NCBI GenBank assembly: GCA_947302185.1 | Contig: CAMYVI010000057.1 | Span: 1-11,845, forward strand | Direction of reading: 5' to 3' | Length of the DNA stretch: 11,845 nucleotides | DNA from: an uncultured Lachnospiraceae bacterium | Lineage (GTDB): Bacteria; Bacillota_A; Clostridia; Lachnospirales; Lachnospiraceae | In this document: piece by piece, positions 1 through 7,116 of the stretch | Layout: the number at the start of each line of letters is the position of its first letter | Numbering within the stretch: position 1 is the first letter of the stretch | The notes under the pieces: generated by a model | Database searches by the model: none | Told to the model about the DNA's origin: nothing | What the model saw: only the letters and a program-made list of their open reading frames with translations | Program-made: the position numbers and the translations under genes

Positions 1-22
1 GCGCATTCATCTCACGACTTAA

Positions 23-39
23 GTCACGAGAATTCTGCG
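23..39 (+). repeat. Short intergenic repeat, copy 1 (degenerate)
   Basis: GTCACGAGAATTCTGCG matches the first 17 bases of copy 2 (2169) at 15 of 17 positions. The 3' part of the repeat (ATGAA) is not preserved here. It lies upstream of the likely promoter of the first channel-like gene and points the same way as the other three copies. It is the weakest of the four, and its membership rests on the shared GTCACGAG-ATT--GCG pattern. Confidence 0.6.
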
Positions 40-97
40 TCAGAGATTAAATAAGTCATTTAGGACCTTACCGTTCCATGCACTCTTCCCGGTCTTC

Positions 98-126
98 TTG
101 CTTAACCGGCAATATATAAGTATAAT
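98..126 (+). promoter_or_regulatory. Probable sigma-A promoter of the first RyR-module gene
   Basis: TTGCTT at 98-103 and a perfect TATAAT at 121-126 are separated by 17 bp, the optimal spacing. Transcription would start near 133 and give a leader of about 100 nt before the ATG at 231. An inverted repeat CCGGT...ACCGG with an 11-nt gap (about 89-109) overlaps the -35 box and could be a regulator site. That last point is inference only. Confidence 0.6.
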
Positions 127-230
127 AAGTGTTATCGGAAGTTGCGCAGGCAGCTTTCACCCTTTGCACTTTCATCATATCATGATTTTTTCGATTATAC
201 AAAAAAAGTGTGAAAATCGGAGGTCCGAAC

Positions 231-2117
231 ATGCATCACGTGGCAATAATGGCCCTTGCAGCCCTGGCAATATTCTTTGCCACCGTTGTAAACATGGCTC
301 TGAAAAAAGAGAATCAAGGCAGAAGCATCTTTATTGTGATCATCGCAGCTATCGTAGGTGCCTTCTTCTACAGCTACGGATACGGAATCAAGGTCGAGAA
401 TCCGTTCATCGCACTCGCAAGGACAGTCCTCTCGGTCTCGGGAATGTTCATCGGACGCTGGGATTTCAACAATGTCGACGACACGGAACTCTTTAAGAAC
501 CCGGTCCTCTATCTTATCTTCCTGGGCGTGCACTTCCTTGCTCTGTATTCTCTGGCGAACGTCGTCATGATGAAGCTCGGATCCAGCCTGCTTAGAAGAC
601 TCAGGATCCTGCTTCTTCACGGAAATAATATTTCCATTCTTTTCGGGCTGTCAGAGGAATCCATTTCCTTTGCCAACCGCCTGCGGGAAGGCTGGAAAAA
701 CGGTGAGCAGCCCGTCTCTATTCTTTTTGTCCCTGACGAGACGGACAACGACCTTCTCGGAATCCTGGAGCGGGACGGCTGGCCTTACAGGACAGATGCA
801 GCTGCCCGCCGTTCCGACGCCCGTTTTCTGCGTTCACTCGGTATATGGATAGGCGAAGACAGCAGAAATATCACACTTTATGCACTCTCCCGTGAAGAAA
901 ATATGAACAGGCAGTATGCGGCAAGGCTGCTTGAAACTCTGCAGGAATCCAGAATACCGGCCGAAAATCTCTCCCTCACAATTTATACGACCAATGCTGA
1001 CGATGTAGCCAGAATGCAGGCTCTGAAAAACAGATACGGTTACATTGACGTCAATCCCTTTGATACTCATTCTATGACCGCACGACTTCTCACGCTCGAA
1101 TATCCGGTCTATAATACGATACGTTTTGATGATAAAGGATTGGCTGAACAGGACGTAGATATTCTCATTGCCGGTTTCGGCAGTACAGGTCAGGCCGTTC
1201 TGCGAGCCCTGGTAAGGAACGGGCAATTCGAAGGAAGCCACTTCCATGCGGCTGTGTTCGCCCCCGAGATTTATTCCATAGCCGGACATTTTTTCACTGT
1301 CTATGAGGAAATGTGTTCAAGCTATTCGATCGAGTTCAATGAATACGACGCCCGCAGCATACAGGCTTCCGAATATGTCAGGAAGCACGCAGCATCCTTA
1401 AAATATGTCGTAGCCTGTACAGGAGACAGCGACAGGGACTGGGAAATCATCCGGGCATTCGAAAAAATTCTGGGCAAATACTCTGAACAGATTCTTCTCA
1501 TCATATGCGGTCAGGGAACCGTAACACGGGTAGGTTCCGGCAACAGTCTGGATATAGTGACAGATATCTGGAAAAACGAAATACTGAACGCCTCGATTGC
1601 CGACAGGGCTGCCAAGGCCGTAAATGCTTCCTATTACAGTGAAGAGGACGGAACGCCGGAAGAATTGTGGCGGTCATGCTCGCCGTTCTCCCGTGAAAGC
1701 TGCAGAGCCGCAGCAGACTTTACCCGTGCGTACTGCCGGATCACCGGCATAACCGAAAAGGACGCTGCGCACGGGTCCTGGAACCTGACAGGTGAGCTCC
1801 TGGAAAATCTTTCCAGAACAGAACATCTCCGCTGGAATGCTTTTCACCGTTCTATGGGCTGGATGGCAATGACCGATGAGGAGTTTGCCAAAAGAGCGGA
1901 AATTTATCGGTTCCAGAGGATGAAGACCGGCAAGCCTCTGATACGAATAGCCAAAAATGAGGCAGACCGGCATCACGCCTGTCTGGTCACGTGGGAAGAG
2001 CTTCAGACACTCTCCGACAAGGAAAATGCCATAACCGGGAAGAATGTGGACTATCAGCAGTTCGACCGCGATAATGTTCTGGCTGTTCCCGCGCTGCTTC
2101 GCGCATTCGGATACTGA
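231..2117 (+). CDS. Multi-pass membrane protein with two TrkA-N/RCK-like Rossmann regions and a C-terminal RyR-like module
   Basis: The protein has 628 residues when started at the ATG at 231, which follows CGGAGG (219-224) by about 7 nt. An in-frame GTG at 210 lies upstream of that ribosome binding site and is not the likely start. Hydrophobic segments lie at about 4-24, 32-53, 91-115 and perhaps 59-75, but there is no TVGYGD-type selectivity filter. The cytosolic part holds a first Rossmann-like strand-turn-helix (about 125-151) and a second at 309-345 with GFGSTG (315-320). These resemble TrkA-N/RCK nucleotide-binding folds. The end (about 478-628) has W480, an F-R-S-x-AAAD stretch, EHLRW (531-535), GW (543-544), HHACLV-W-EEL (581-591) and a D-R-D tail, a pattern like bacterial RyR domains. 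The next gene shares this layout. A gating or sensing subunit for an ion channel is inferred. The exact function is unknown. Confidence 0.8.
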   Translation: MHHVAIMALAALAIFFATVVNMALKKENQGRSIFIVIIAAIVGAFFYSYGYGIKVENPFIALARTVLSVSGMFIGRWDFNNVDDTELFKNPVLYLIFLGVHFLALYSLANVVMMKLGSSLLRRLRILLLHGNNISILFGLSEESISFANRLREGWKNGEQPVSILFVPDETDNDLLGILERDGWPYRTDAAARRSDARFLRSLGIWIGEDSRNITLYALSREENMNRQYAARLLETLQESRIPAENLSLTIYTTNADDVARMQALKNRYGYIDVNPFDTHSMTARLLTLEYPVYNTIRFDDKGLAEQDVDILIAGFGSTGQAVLRALVRNGQFEGSHFHAAVFAPEIYSIAGHFFTVYEEMCSSYSIEFNEYDARSIQASEYVRKHAASLKYVVACTGDSDRDWEIIRAFEKILGKYSEQILLIICGQGTVTRVGSGNSLDIVTDIWKNEILNASIADRAAKAVNASYYSEEDGTPEELWRSCSPFSRESCRAAADFTRAYCRITGITEKDAAHGSWNLTGELLENLSRTEHLRWNAFHRSMGWMAMTDEEFAKRAEIYRFQRMKTGKPLIRIAKNEADRHHACLVTWEELQTLSDKENAITGKNVDYQQFDRDNVLAVPALLRAFGY

Positions 2118-2168
2118 CAGAGCCGTTCTTTACGCCGATTTCACTTTATGCGCGTATCATAGTCTTAC

Positions 2169-2190
2169 GTCACGAGTATTCCGCGATGAA
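2169..2190 (+). repeat. Short intergenic repeat, copy 2
   Basis: GTCACGAGTATTCCGCGATG followed by AA. It is identical to copy 4 at 21 of 22 positions, the only change being C for G at position 13. It lies in the 116-bp gap between the two RyR-module genes, 43 nt before the ATG of the channel gene. An ATG inside the repeat (2186) opens an 11-codon reading frame that ends at 2221, but it has no ribosome binding site in front. Confidence 0.85.
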
Positions 2191-2233
2191 TAATGAACAT
2201 TCAGAAAACTACATATTATGAGATAGGATCGTT

Positions 2234-3871
2234 ATGAGAAAAAATAATAATAAGCTCGCTGCTCTTGCCGTAACTGCCTCCATCATTATTCTCCTCTTCC
2301 TGCTCACTTTCATCGAGCAGCAGAGTCCGGACGCCACAATCCGCTCTCCGTGGGATGCTTTATGGTATTTTATAGCCACCATTACCACGGTAGGATACGG
2401 CGACGTCAGTCCGGTATCTCCATTCGGAAAGTTCCTCGGAATCATTTTCCTTTTCCTCAGCTGCGGTTTCATTTCGTTTTTGATTACGGCAACAATCCGC
2501 TTTATGAACGGATCATTCATCCTAAAATTGAAGATCGGCTTGTCTCAAGTCGAAAAATGGTACATTTTCAATGAATATAATGAGGAGGCGGATCTCCTTG
2601 CCGGAAATCTCTGGAACCTTAAGGAAAATTCGGGAATTATTTTCTGCAACGCCGAGCACCGGGTCAGGGGAATATTCCGGGTCAGATATATTTTCACACC
2701 GTTGTCCGCAGAAGAAATACTGCCTTTATGTTCAAATGAAGCGGGAAGCGAACGCAGCGTACCGCCGTCCGTTTTCATTATGAATGAAGATGAAGAAAAA
2801 AACCTGAAGACAGCTCTGAGCCTGAAAGGAACACCGGCGGAGCTCTACTGCAGGACCGGAATCCGCTTTCAGAACCCGCCGGACCGGCTTCACACCTTCG
2901 ACCCGGCAGAACTGACGGCCCGCGCATTCTGGCACGATAACCCGTTAAGCAGTCATGAAAAGAATATTGTCCTTATCGGCACCGGGAGCCTTCTGAACTA
3001 TCTCATCGAACAGGCTGTTCTCGTCAATGTATTCGGACCGCTGTTAGTCAGCTGCTATCACATTTTCAATGAGAGAAAGACTCACGATCCCAATCGCCAC
3101 TCAGACGACAGTTTTTCCGAAGATCACCCTCACATAAAGGATGTTTTGTCTGTCAGAACAGTATGCGGAGAAGCAGGGGCCTGTGACACCCCCGAAGATG
3201 ACACCTTCTGCTTTCACACAGAGGCCTGGGATAAGAATCATCAATGCCTGGAGATGGCCGACCGCATCATCGTCTGTACAACCTCCGAGATTGAAAATAT
3301 CCGCATAGCGGAAAAAATACGGTCTCTGTGCGCGACGAACGCGGATCTTTATATATACGGAAGTGATTCAATCGACGGAGTCACCGGATTCGGCAGCATT
3401 TCCGAGCTGTACACACCGGAACGGATCCTGCGTGAAGACATGCTTAAGCGTGCAAGGGCTCTCAACGATTTCTACAACAATATGCAGCAGGATGAGAGCA
3501 AAAAAACGCGGTGGGAAGATCTCAGTATGTTCACCAAACGCTCCAATATGGCAGCAGCCGACCACATGGGGACCAAGCTCCGAATCCTGACAGGAAGTCT
3601 GGATAAAAAGACCCCCGTTCAGGCTGATCCGGATACGATCGATCTTGCTGTCAGGAACTTCAGGAATAATGTGATTGACAGGAATCTCTGCCGGAAGATC
3701 GAACATGAACGTTGGATGCGTTTCCACACACTTTACGGCTGGACCTACGCGAAAGTGCGCAACAACGCCCTCCGACATCATCCGCTGCTTGTACCGTTCG
3801 ATGACCTTACACCCGAACAGCAGGCTCTGGATGATATCTCATGGGAGCTTCTTGAGGTCCTGAGAGAGTAA
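2234..3871 (+). CDS. Two-TM potassium channel with RCK-like regions and a C-terminal RyR domain
   Basis: The 545-residue protein starts at an ATG with only a weak ribosome binding site (AGGAT about 5 nt upstream). M1 is at about 8-28, the pore helix at 39-51, the K+ selectivity filter TVGYGD at 52-57 and M2 at about 65-90, the KcsA/MthK-type pore fold. The soluble part has a first Rossmann-like segment near 107-128 and a second at 244-272 (VLIGTGSLL). An RCK-like CTTSEIENIRIAEKI stretch follows at 348-362. A linker W427-F-K-R-S-N-AAAD matches the upstream gene. The last 60 residues carry EHERW (490-494), GW (502-503) and HHPLLVPFDDL (515-525), hallmarks of the RyR domain (PF02026 type). It probably forms a K+ pore in the plasma membrane gated by a small molecule bound to the RCK or RyR part. 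The ligand cannot be read from sequence. It is probably co-transcribed with the upstream gene, because I see no promoter or terminator between them. Confidence 0.9.
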   Translation: MRKNNNKLAALAVTASIIILLFLLTFIEQQSPDATIRSPWDALWYFIATITTVGYGDVSPVSPFGKFLGIIFLFLSCGFISFLITATIRFMNGSFILKLKIGLSQVEKWYIFNEYNEEADLLAGNLWNLKENSGIIFCNAEHRVRGIFRVRYIFTPLSAEEILPLCSNEAGSERSVPPSVFIMNEDEEKNLKTALSLKGTPAELYCRTGIRFQNPPDRLHTFDPAELTARAFWHDNPLSSHEKNIVLIGTGSLLNYLIEQAVLVNVFGPLLVSCYHIFNERKTHDPNRHSDDSFSEDHPHIKDVLSVRTVCGEAGACDTPEDDTFCFHTEAWDKNHQCLEMADRIIVCTTSEIENIRIAEKIRSLCATNADLYIYGSDSIDGVTGFGSISELYTPERILREDMLKRARALNDFYNNMQQDESKKTRWEDLSMFTKRSNMAAADHMGTKLRILTGSLDKKTPVQADPDTIDLAVRNFRNNVIDRNLCRKIEHERWMRFHTLYGWTYAKVRNNALRHHPLLVPFDDLTPEQQALDDISWELLEVLRE

Positions 3872-3899
3872 GTCCTCTGTGCCGGAATATATGTAATAA

Positions 3900-3921
3900 G
3901 TCACAAGTATTGCGCGATGAA
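3900..3921 (+). repeat. Short intergenic repeat, copy 3
   Basis: GTCACAAGTATTGCGCGATG followed by AA, differing from copy 4 at one of 22 positions. Similarity continues 3' as GAA(C/T)AA, so copies 3 and 4 agree over about 28 bases. It begins 28 nt after the stop codon of the channel gene and ahead of the terminator hairpin, so here it is not in front of any + strand gene. Confidence 0.85.
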
Positions 3922-3944
3922 GAACAATTAATAGAACAGCGAAA

Positions 3945-3985
3945 GGCTGCCGCATACAGGAGATATTTACCTATATGCGGCAGCC
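3945..3985. terminator. Bidirectional terminator-like hairpin between converging genes
   Basis: GGCTGCCGCATA (3945-3956) pairs perfectly with TATGCGGCAGCC (3974-3985), giving a 12-bp GC-rich stem. The 17-nt loop could pair further through AGG/CCT. On the + strand it is followed by CTTATATTT and on the - strand by TTTCGCTGTT, so the U tracts are modest. It lies about 75 nt after the channel stop codon and about 18 nt after the stop codon of the GH94 gene on the other strand, so it can serve both. Confidence 0.7.
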
Positions 3986-4003
3986 CTTATATTTCACCGT
4001 TTC

Positions 4004-6415
4004 TTACATAACAAGCACGATCTCGTTCTCCGCCTCCAGAATTTCCTCCGGCACGTAGTTTCCGTCGACCGTTTTTCCGTTCACAGTAAGCCGGCTGAAT
4101 CCCGATTCTTTCCCCTCCGGATTTTCGATCTGAATTCTCAGCTTCCTGCCCCTGAAATCCTTCTCGATCTTAAGCGACTTCCAATCCTTCGGAATAGACG
4201 GGGCAATTTTCAGTCCGTGAAGATCCGGTCTCATACCGAGAATACCTTCCACGCAGCCAACCATGACTGTGGATGCTGTACCTGTGAGCCAGTGCACATG
4301 AGACCTGCCGGCCCTCGGACTTGCCTTGCCTTCCGTGAACTGACCGTAACAATACGGTTCTATGCCGCGAACTTCTGCGGTATTATTCTGCATGGACGGA
4401 GCATTTTCCTTAAAGTATTCAAATGCCCTCTCTCCTCTTCCGAGAAGTGCCTCTGCCAGAATCAGCCATCCCTGTGACTGGGAGAAGATGCCCGCATTTT
4501 CCTTGACGCCTGCGTTGAAAATGACTGCCAGAGCCCCTTCAAATGCGTGCGCATGGAACGGAGGATCCATAATGACCGCACCGTATGGCGTGTTAAGCTG
4601 CCCATATACCTTATCCATTGCCGTCTCCGCCTGCTGTCTGTCGGCGAGACCGCTGATGACAGCCCAACTCTGCGGGTTCAGCCACATATTGGCTTCAGGT
4701 GCATTGCGCTCTCCGATGACCTCGCCGTCCTCCGTGTAACCGCGGATGAAACGGTCTTCATTCCAGCACAGGCGGATGAGCTCCTCATGAAGCTTTCGCT
4801 GTTCATCTTCGAGCCATGCAAGATATTCACTGTCGCCCTTCTGAGCGGCGAATTCACGGAGTATTGTAAATGCATAGTAGAACTGGAAAGCTACAAATGA
4901 CGACTCTCCGTTGGCACCGAGCCTCAGACAGTCATTCCAGTCGGCGTAGAGACCTGCCGGCATGCCGTGCGGACCGAGATGGTTGAGAGAGAAGTCTATC
5001 GCTCTCTTCAGGTGTTCATAAACGCTTCCCTCTTCCCTGTCTGCGAACGGAATAACTTCGTCCAGGAATCCGACATTGCCCGATTCCGCGATATACTTAT
5101 AAACCGTCGGGAACAGCCAGAGAGCATCGTCAGCCCGGTATGCAGGATGGCCGGTCTCTCTCACATAGGAATCATCCTCCGGCGTATCTTCATGTCCGGC
5201 ATTGTGGTGGAACTTAACCAGCGGAAGTCCGCCGCCGTGATGCACCTGAGCGGAAAGCATGAAGCGTATCTTATCCGCTGCCGCTTCCGGTTCCAGATGA
5301 ATCACGCCCTGAATATCCTGGACCGTATCCCGGTAGCCGTAACCGTTTCTCAGACCGCAATAGATAAAGGAGGCTGCACGCGACCAGTTGAAGGTCATAA
5401 AGCAGTTATACGCATTCCATGTGTTGATCATGGTATCGAACTCAGGACACGGGGTCGTAACCTTGAAGTGTTCGAACTTTGAATGCCAGTGTTTTTTCAG
5501 TTCCTGTATTTCCTGTCCGCATATTTTTTCCGGATCAGCATAGGAAGCTACGATCGCAGCGCTCTCTTTCGGTCCCTTCTCTCCCACTATAAAAGCTACC
5601 GTACGGCTCTCACCCGGTTCAAGGGTAACGATACATGACAGTGCACCGCAGCAATTACAGTTATAACTCTGATAGTTGCCCAGATCGCCCTTCTCTACGC
5701 CGACCGGGTTCCTGTATGTATGATAATTGCCGAGGAACCGGGCCATTTCGCCGCAGGAAGATGAGACAGCGGCTCCGGCAAGACCGAAGAAACGCTCTCT
5801 TACCTGCTTGTTGTCTACGTCACTGCCGGCTCCTATCGCATCAAGATTTCCGTTGATCTGCTGACGGATACGGTTCTCATCGAACAGCGTACGTGTAATG
5901 AACAGGGAATACTGCAGATTGATCTGATCCTGTTCGTAGTTGCCGTCATTTGTGAACTCACAGCATCCGGTCAGTGTGAGCTCGCGGGTTCTGTCTGAGT
6001 TATTTGTAACAGTCAGCTCCCATACTTCATGGGTCTTACCGAGCGGAACATAATATGCAGCAGCGCTGTGAATGCCTGCATAATCCGCACTTATCACAGT
6101 GTAGGCGGTTCCGTGACGGCACTCGCTCTTATATGTATCAAGATCTTTGCCGACAGGCTGCCATGAGGCTGACCAGTAATCACCGTCGGCATTGTCACGA
6201 AGATAGATATAACGTCCCGGCTGATCATTCCGGTTAAATATATAGCGAAGTATACGTCCCTTGGCTCCGGATTTTACAAAGCTGTAACCGCCTGCGTTGT
6301 TTGAAATCAGCGCTCCGTATTCTGTGGAGCCGAGATAATTGGCCCAGGGCTGCGGCGTATCCGGTCTTGTAATAACATACTCTCTGTTCTTGTCATCAAA
6401 ATATCCGTACTGCAT
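4004..6415 (-). CDS. GH94 glycoside phosphorylase, probably cellobiose phosphorylase
   Basis: The 803-residue protein is close to the usual length of cellobiose phosphorylases (about 810-820). The family reversibly cleaves cellobiose with phosphate to alpha-glucose 1-phosphate and glucose, an ATP-sparing step in the cytosol. Family marks are the N-terminal WANYLGSTEYGALISNNAGG region (24-43), GYRDTVQD (360-367), ADWNDCLRLG (491-500) with D492 as the likely general acid, VKEN (637-640), EVRGIEPY (681-688), GQF (691-693) and HWLTGTAS (708-715). There is no signal peptide. The ribosome binding site AGAAAGG lies about 9 nt before the ATG. It follows the ABM-type gene by 34 bp, so the two are probably one transcript that ends at the 3945-3985 hairpin. 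Oddly, residues 645-650 read SQSQGW, where I recall a phosphate-binding His in known enzymes. Specificity for another beta-glucoside (laminaribiose, for example) is therefore not excluded. Confidence 0.87.
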   Translation of the reverse strand: MQYGYFDDKNREYVITRPDTPQPWANYLGSTEYGALISNNAGGYSFVKSGAKGRILRYIFNRNDQPGRYIYLRDNADGDYWSASWQPVGKDLDTYKSECRHGTAYTVISADYAGIHSAAAYYVPLGKTHEVWELTVTNNSDRTRELTLTGCCEFTNDGNYEQDQINLQYSLFITRTLFDENRIRQQINGNLDAIGAGSDVDNKQVRERFFGLAGAAVSSSCGEMARFLGNYHTYRNPVGVEKGDLGNYQSYNCNCCGALSCIVTLEPGESRTVAFIVGEKGPKESAAIVASYADPEKICGQEIQELKKHWHSKFEHFKVTTPCPEFDTMINTWNAYNCFMTFNWSRAASFIYCGLRNGYGYRDTVQDIQGVIHLEPEAAADKIRFMLSAQVHHGGGLPLVKFHHNAGHEDTPEDDSYVRETGHPAYRADDALWLFPTVYKYIAESGNVGFLDEVIPFADREEGSVYEHLKRAIDFSLNHLGPHGMPAGLYADWNDCLRLGANGESSFVAFQFYYAFTILREFAAQKGDSEYLAWLEDEQRKLHEELIRLCWNEDRFIRGYTEDGEVIGERNAPEANMWLNPQSWAVISGLADRQQAETAMDKVYGQLNTPYGAVIMDPPFHAHAFEGALAVIFNAGVKENAGIFSQSQGWLILAEALLGRGERAFEYFKENAPSMQNNTAEVRGIEPYCYGQFTEGKASPRAGRSHVHWLTGTASTVMVGCVEGILGMRPDLHGLKIAPSIPKDWKSLKIEKDFRGRKLRIQIENPEGKESGFSRLTVNGKTVDGNYVPEEILEAENEIVLVM

Positions 6416-6449
6416 TTAGGCAAACCTTTCTTAAATAGTACTCCAAACG

Positions 6450-6785
6450 TTATTTCTCGTTCATGAACTTCTTATCATTTTCGGAGAATCCGCCCTCATC
6501 CGTAACATAACGTTCCGCTCTCATGCTCAGGGCATACTTCTCTCTGAGCGCCATAATATCGCCCATCATCGGAGATGCATGATGGATGTCAAGGGAGTCC
6601 TGATCCTTCCAGCTGTCAATCAGCAGCACGGTCTCCGGATCTTCCATCGGGAAAAAGTACTCGTAACGAAGGTTACCGCTCTCCGAACGGATCTTTCCGA
6701 CGATACCGCTGTCAACCATTTCCTGTGCAAATGCCCGCGCGCTGCCATTCTCTCCCGTATAATAAATATTAACTGTCATTGCCAT
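6450..6785 (-). CDS. Small ABM-domain protein, putative quinol monooxygenase type
   Basis: A 111-residue protein of the antibiotic biosynthesis monooxygenase (ABM, YgiN-like) fold: an N-terminal strand MTVNIYYTGENGS, then LRYEYFFPMEDPETVLLIDSW, a D-x-HH segment (HHASPMM) and a closing ERYV strand. Such proteins are small dimers of ferredoxin-like fold that act on quinols or other aromatics, or have unknown roles. The start is chosen at 6785 because GGAGG (6793-6797) lies 7 nt upstream of it. The first in-frame ATG at 6791 is only 1 nt from that site, and a third at 6779 is 13 nt away. It lies 34 bp upstream of the GH94 gene on the same strand, so they are probably co-transcribed, though a biochemical link is not obvious. 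Family assignment is fairly secure. Substrate is unknown. Confidence 0.8.
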   Translation of the reverse strand: MAMTVNIYYTGENGSARAFAQEMVDSGIVGKIRSESGNLRYEYFFPMEDPETVLLIDSWKDQDSLDIHHASPMMGDIMALREKYALSMRAERYVTDEGGFSENDKKFMNEK

Positions 6786-7116
6786 ATTCATACCTCCGGC
6801 TCTTTACTTATGCGTCAAAATTGTCAGTTTCAAATCTCACCCGGTCTTCCCTCTTCACACCTGAAGTACAGCTGCATTCATCAAAGAACTGAGATGTCAT
6901 ATGTGAAGCTTTGGTCTTCTGTCTGTATCGCAAAGCGATCCGGACCATGAAGCGCCGGTTCGTTCTTGAATATTATATAATATATAGAAGCGAAATCATA
7001 ATGATAAAGAAAAGAATTTCCAAATTATGTGTATTTACCCGGCACCCATGGTTATATATACTGTTCGTCAAAGAATGTTTGATTATCAATTTCTTTCACA
7101 GAAGGTATTCCGGAAT
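6786..7116. other. 331-bp intergenic region, no confident gene
   Basis: This gap separates the ATPase gene from the ABM/GH94 unit on the - strand and should hold the promoter of the latter. An AT-rich near-palindrome (about 6971-6987) contains TATAAT on both strands (- strand at 6977-6972, + strand at 6976-6981), but no good -35 box is found at 16-18 bp on either. A small hairpin ATCGC-AAA-GCGAT is at 6927-6939, and a 10-bp palindrome ATTCCGGAAT (7107-7116) abuts the ATPase stop codon. No convincing terminator follows the ATPase. A + strand reading frame with an ATG at 7001 runs into the ATPase gene and lacks support. Confidence 0.5.

Noticed and set aside
1..53. Possible end of an upstream gene, since the window opens with gcgcattc, also found at the end of the first gene
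   Set aside because: An eight-base match is too short, and all three frames hit stops within about 55 bases without a recognisable C-terminus.
210..230. GTG at 210 as start of the first RyR-module gene
   Set aside because: The ribosome binding site CGGAGG lies downstream of it and is well spaced for the ATG at 231.
195..620. Long antisense reading frames inside the first gene and elsewhere
   Set aside because: They lie wholly or mainly over genes with clear domain matches, lack ribosome binding sites and show compositionally biased shadow sequences.
6927..6939. Hairpin ATCGC-AAA-GCGAT as a terminator of the ATPase transcript
   Set aside because: The stem is only 5 bp, there is no U tract on either strand, and it is nearly 180 bp from the stop codon.
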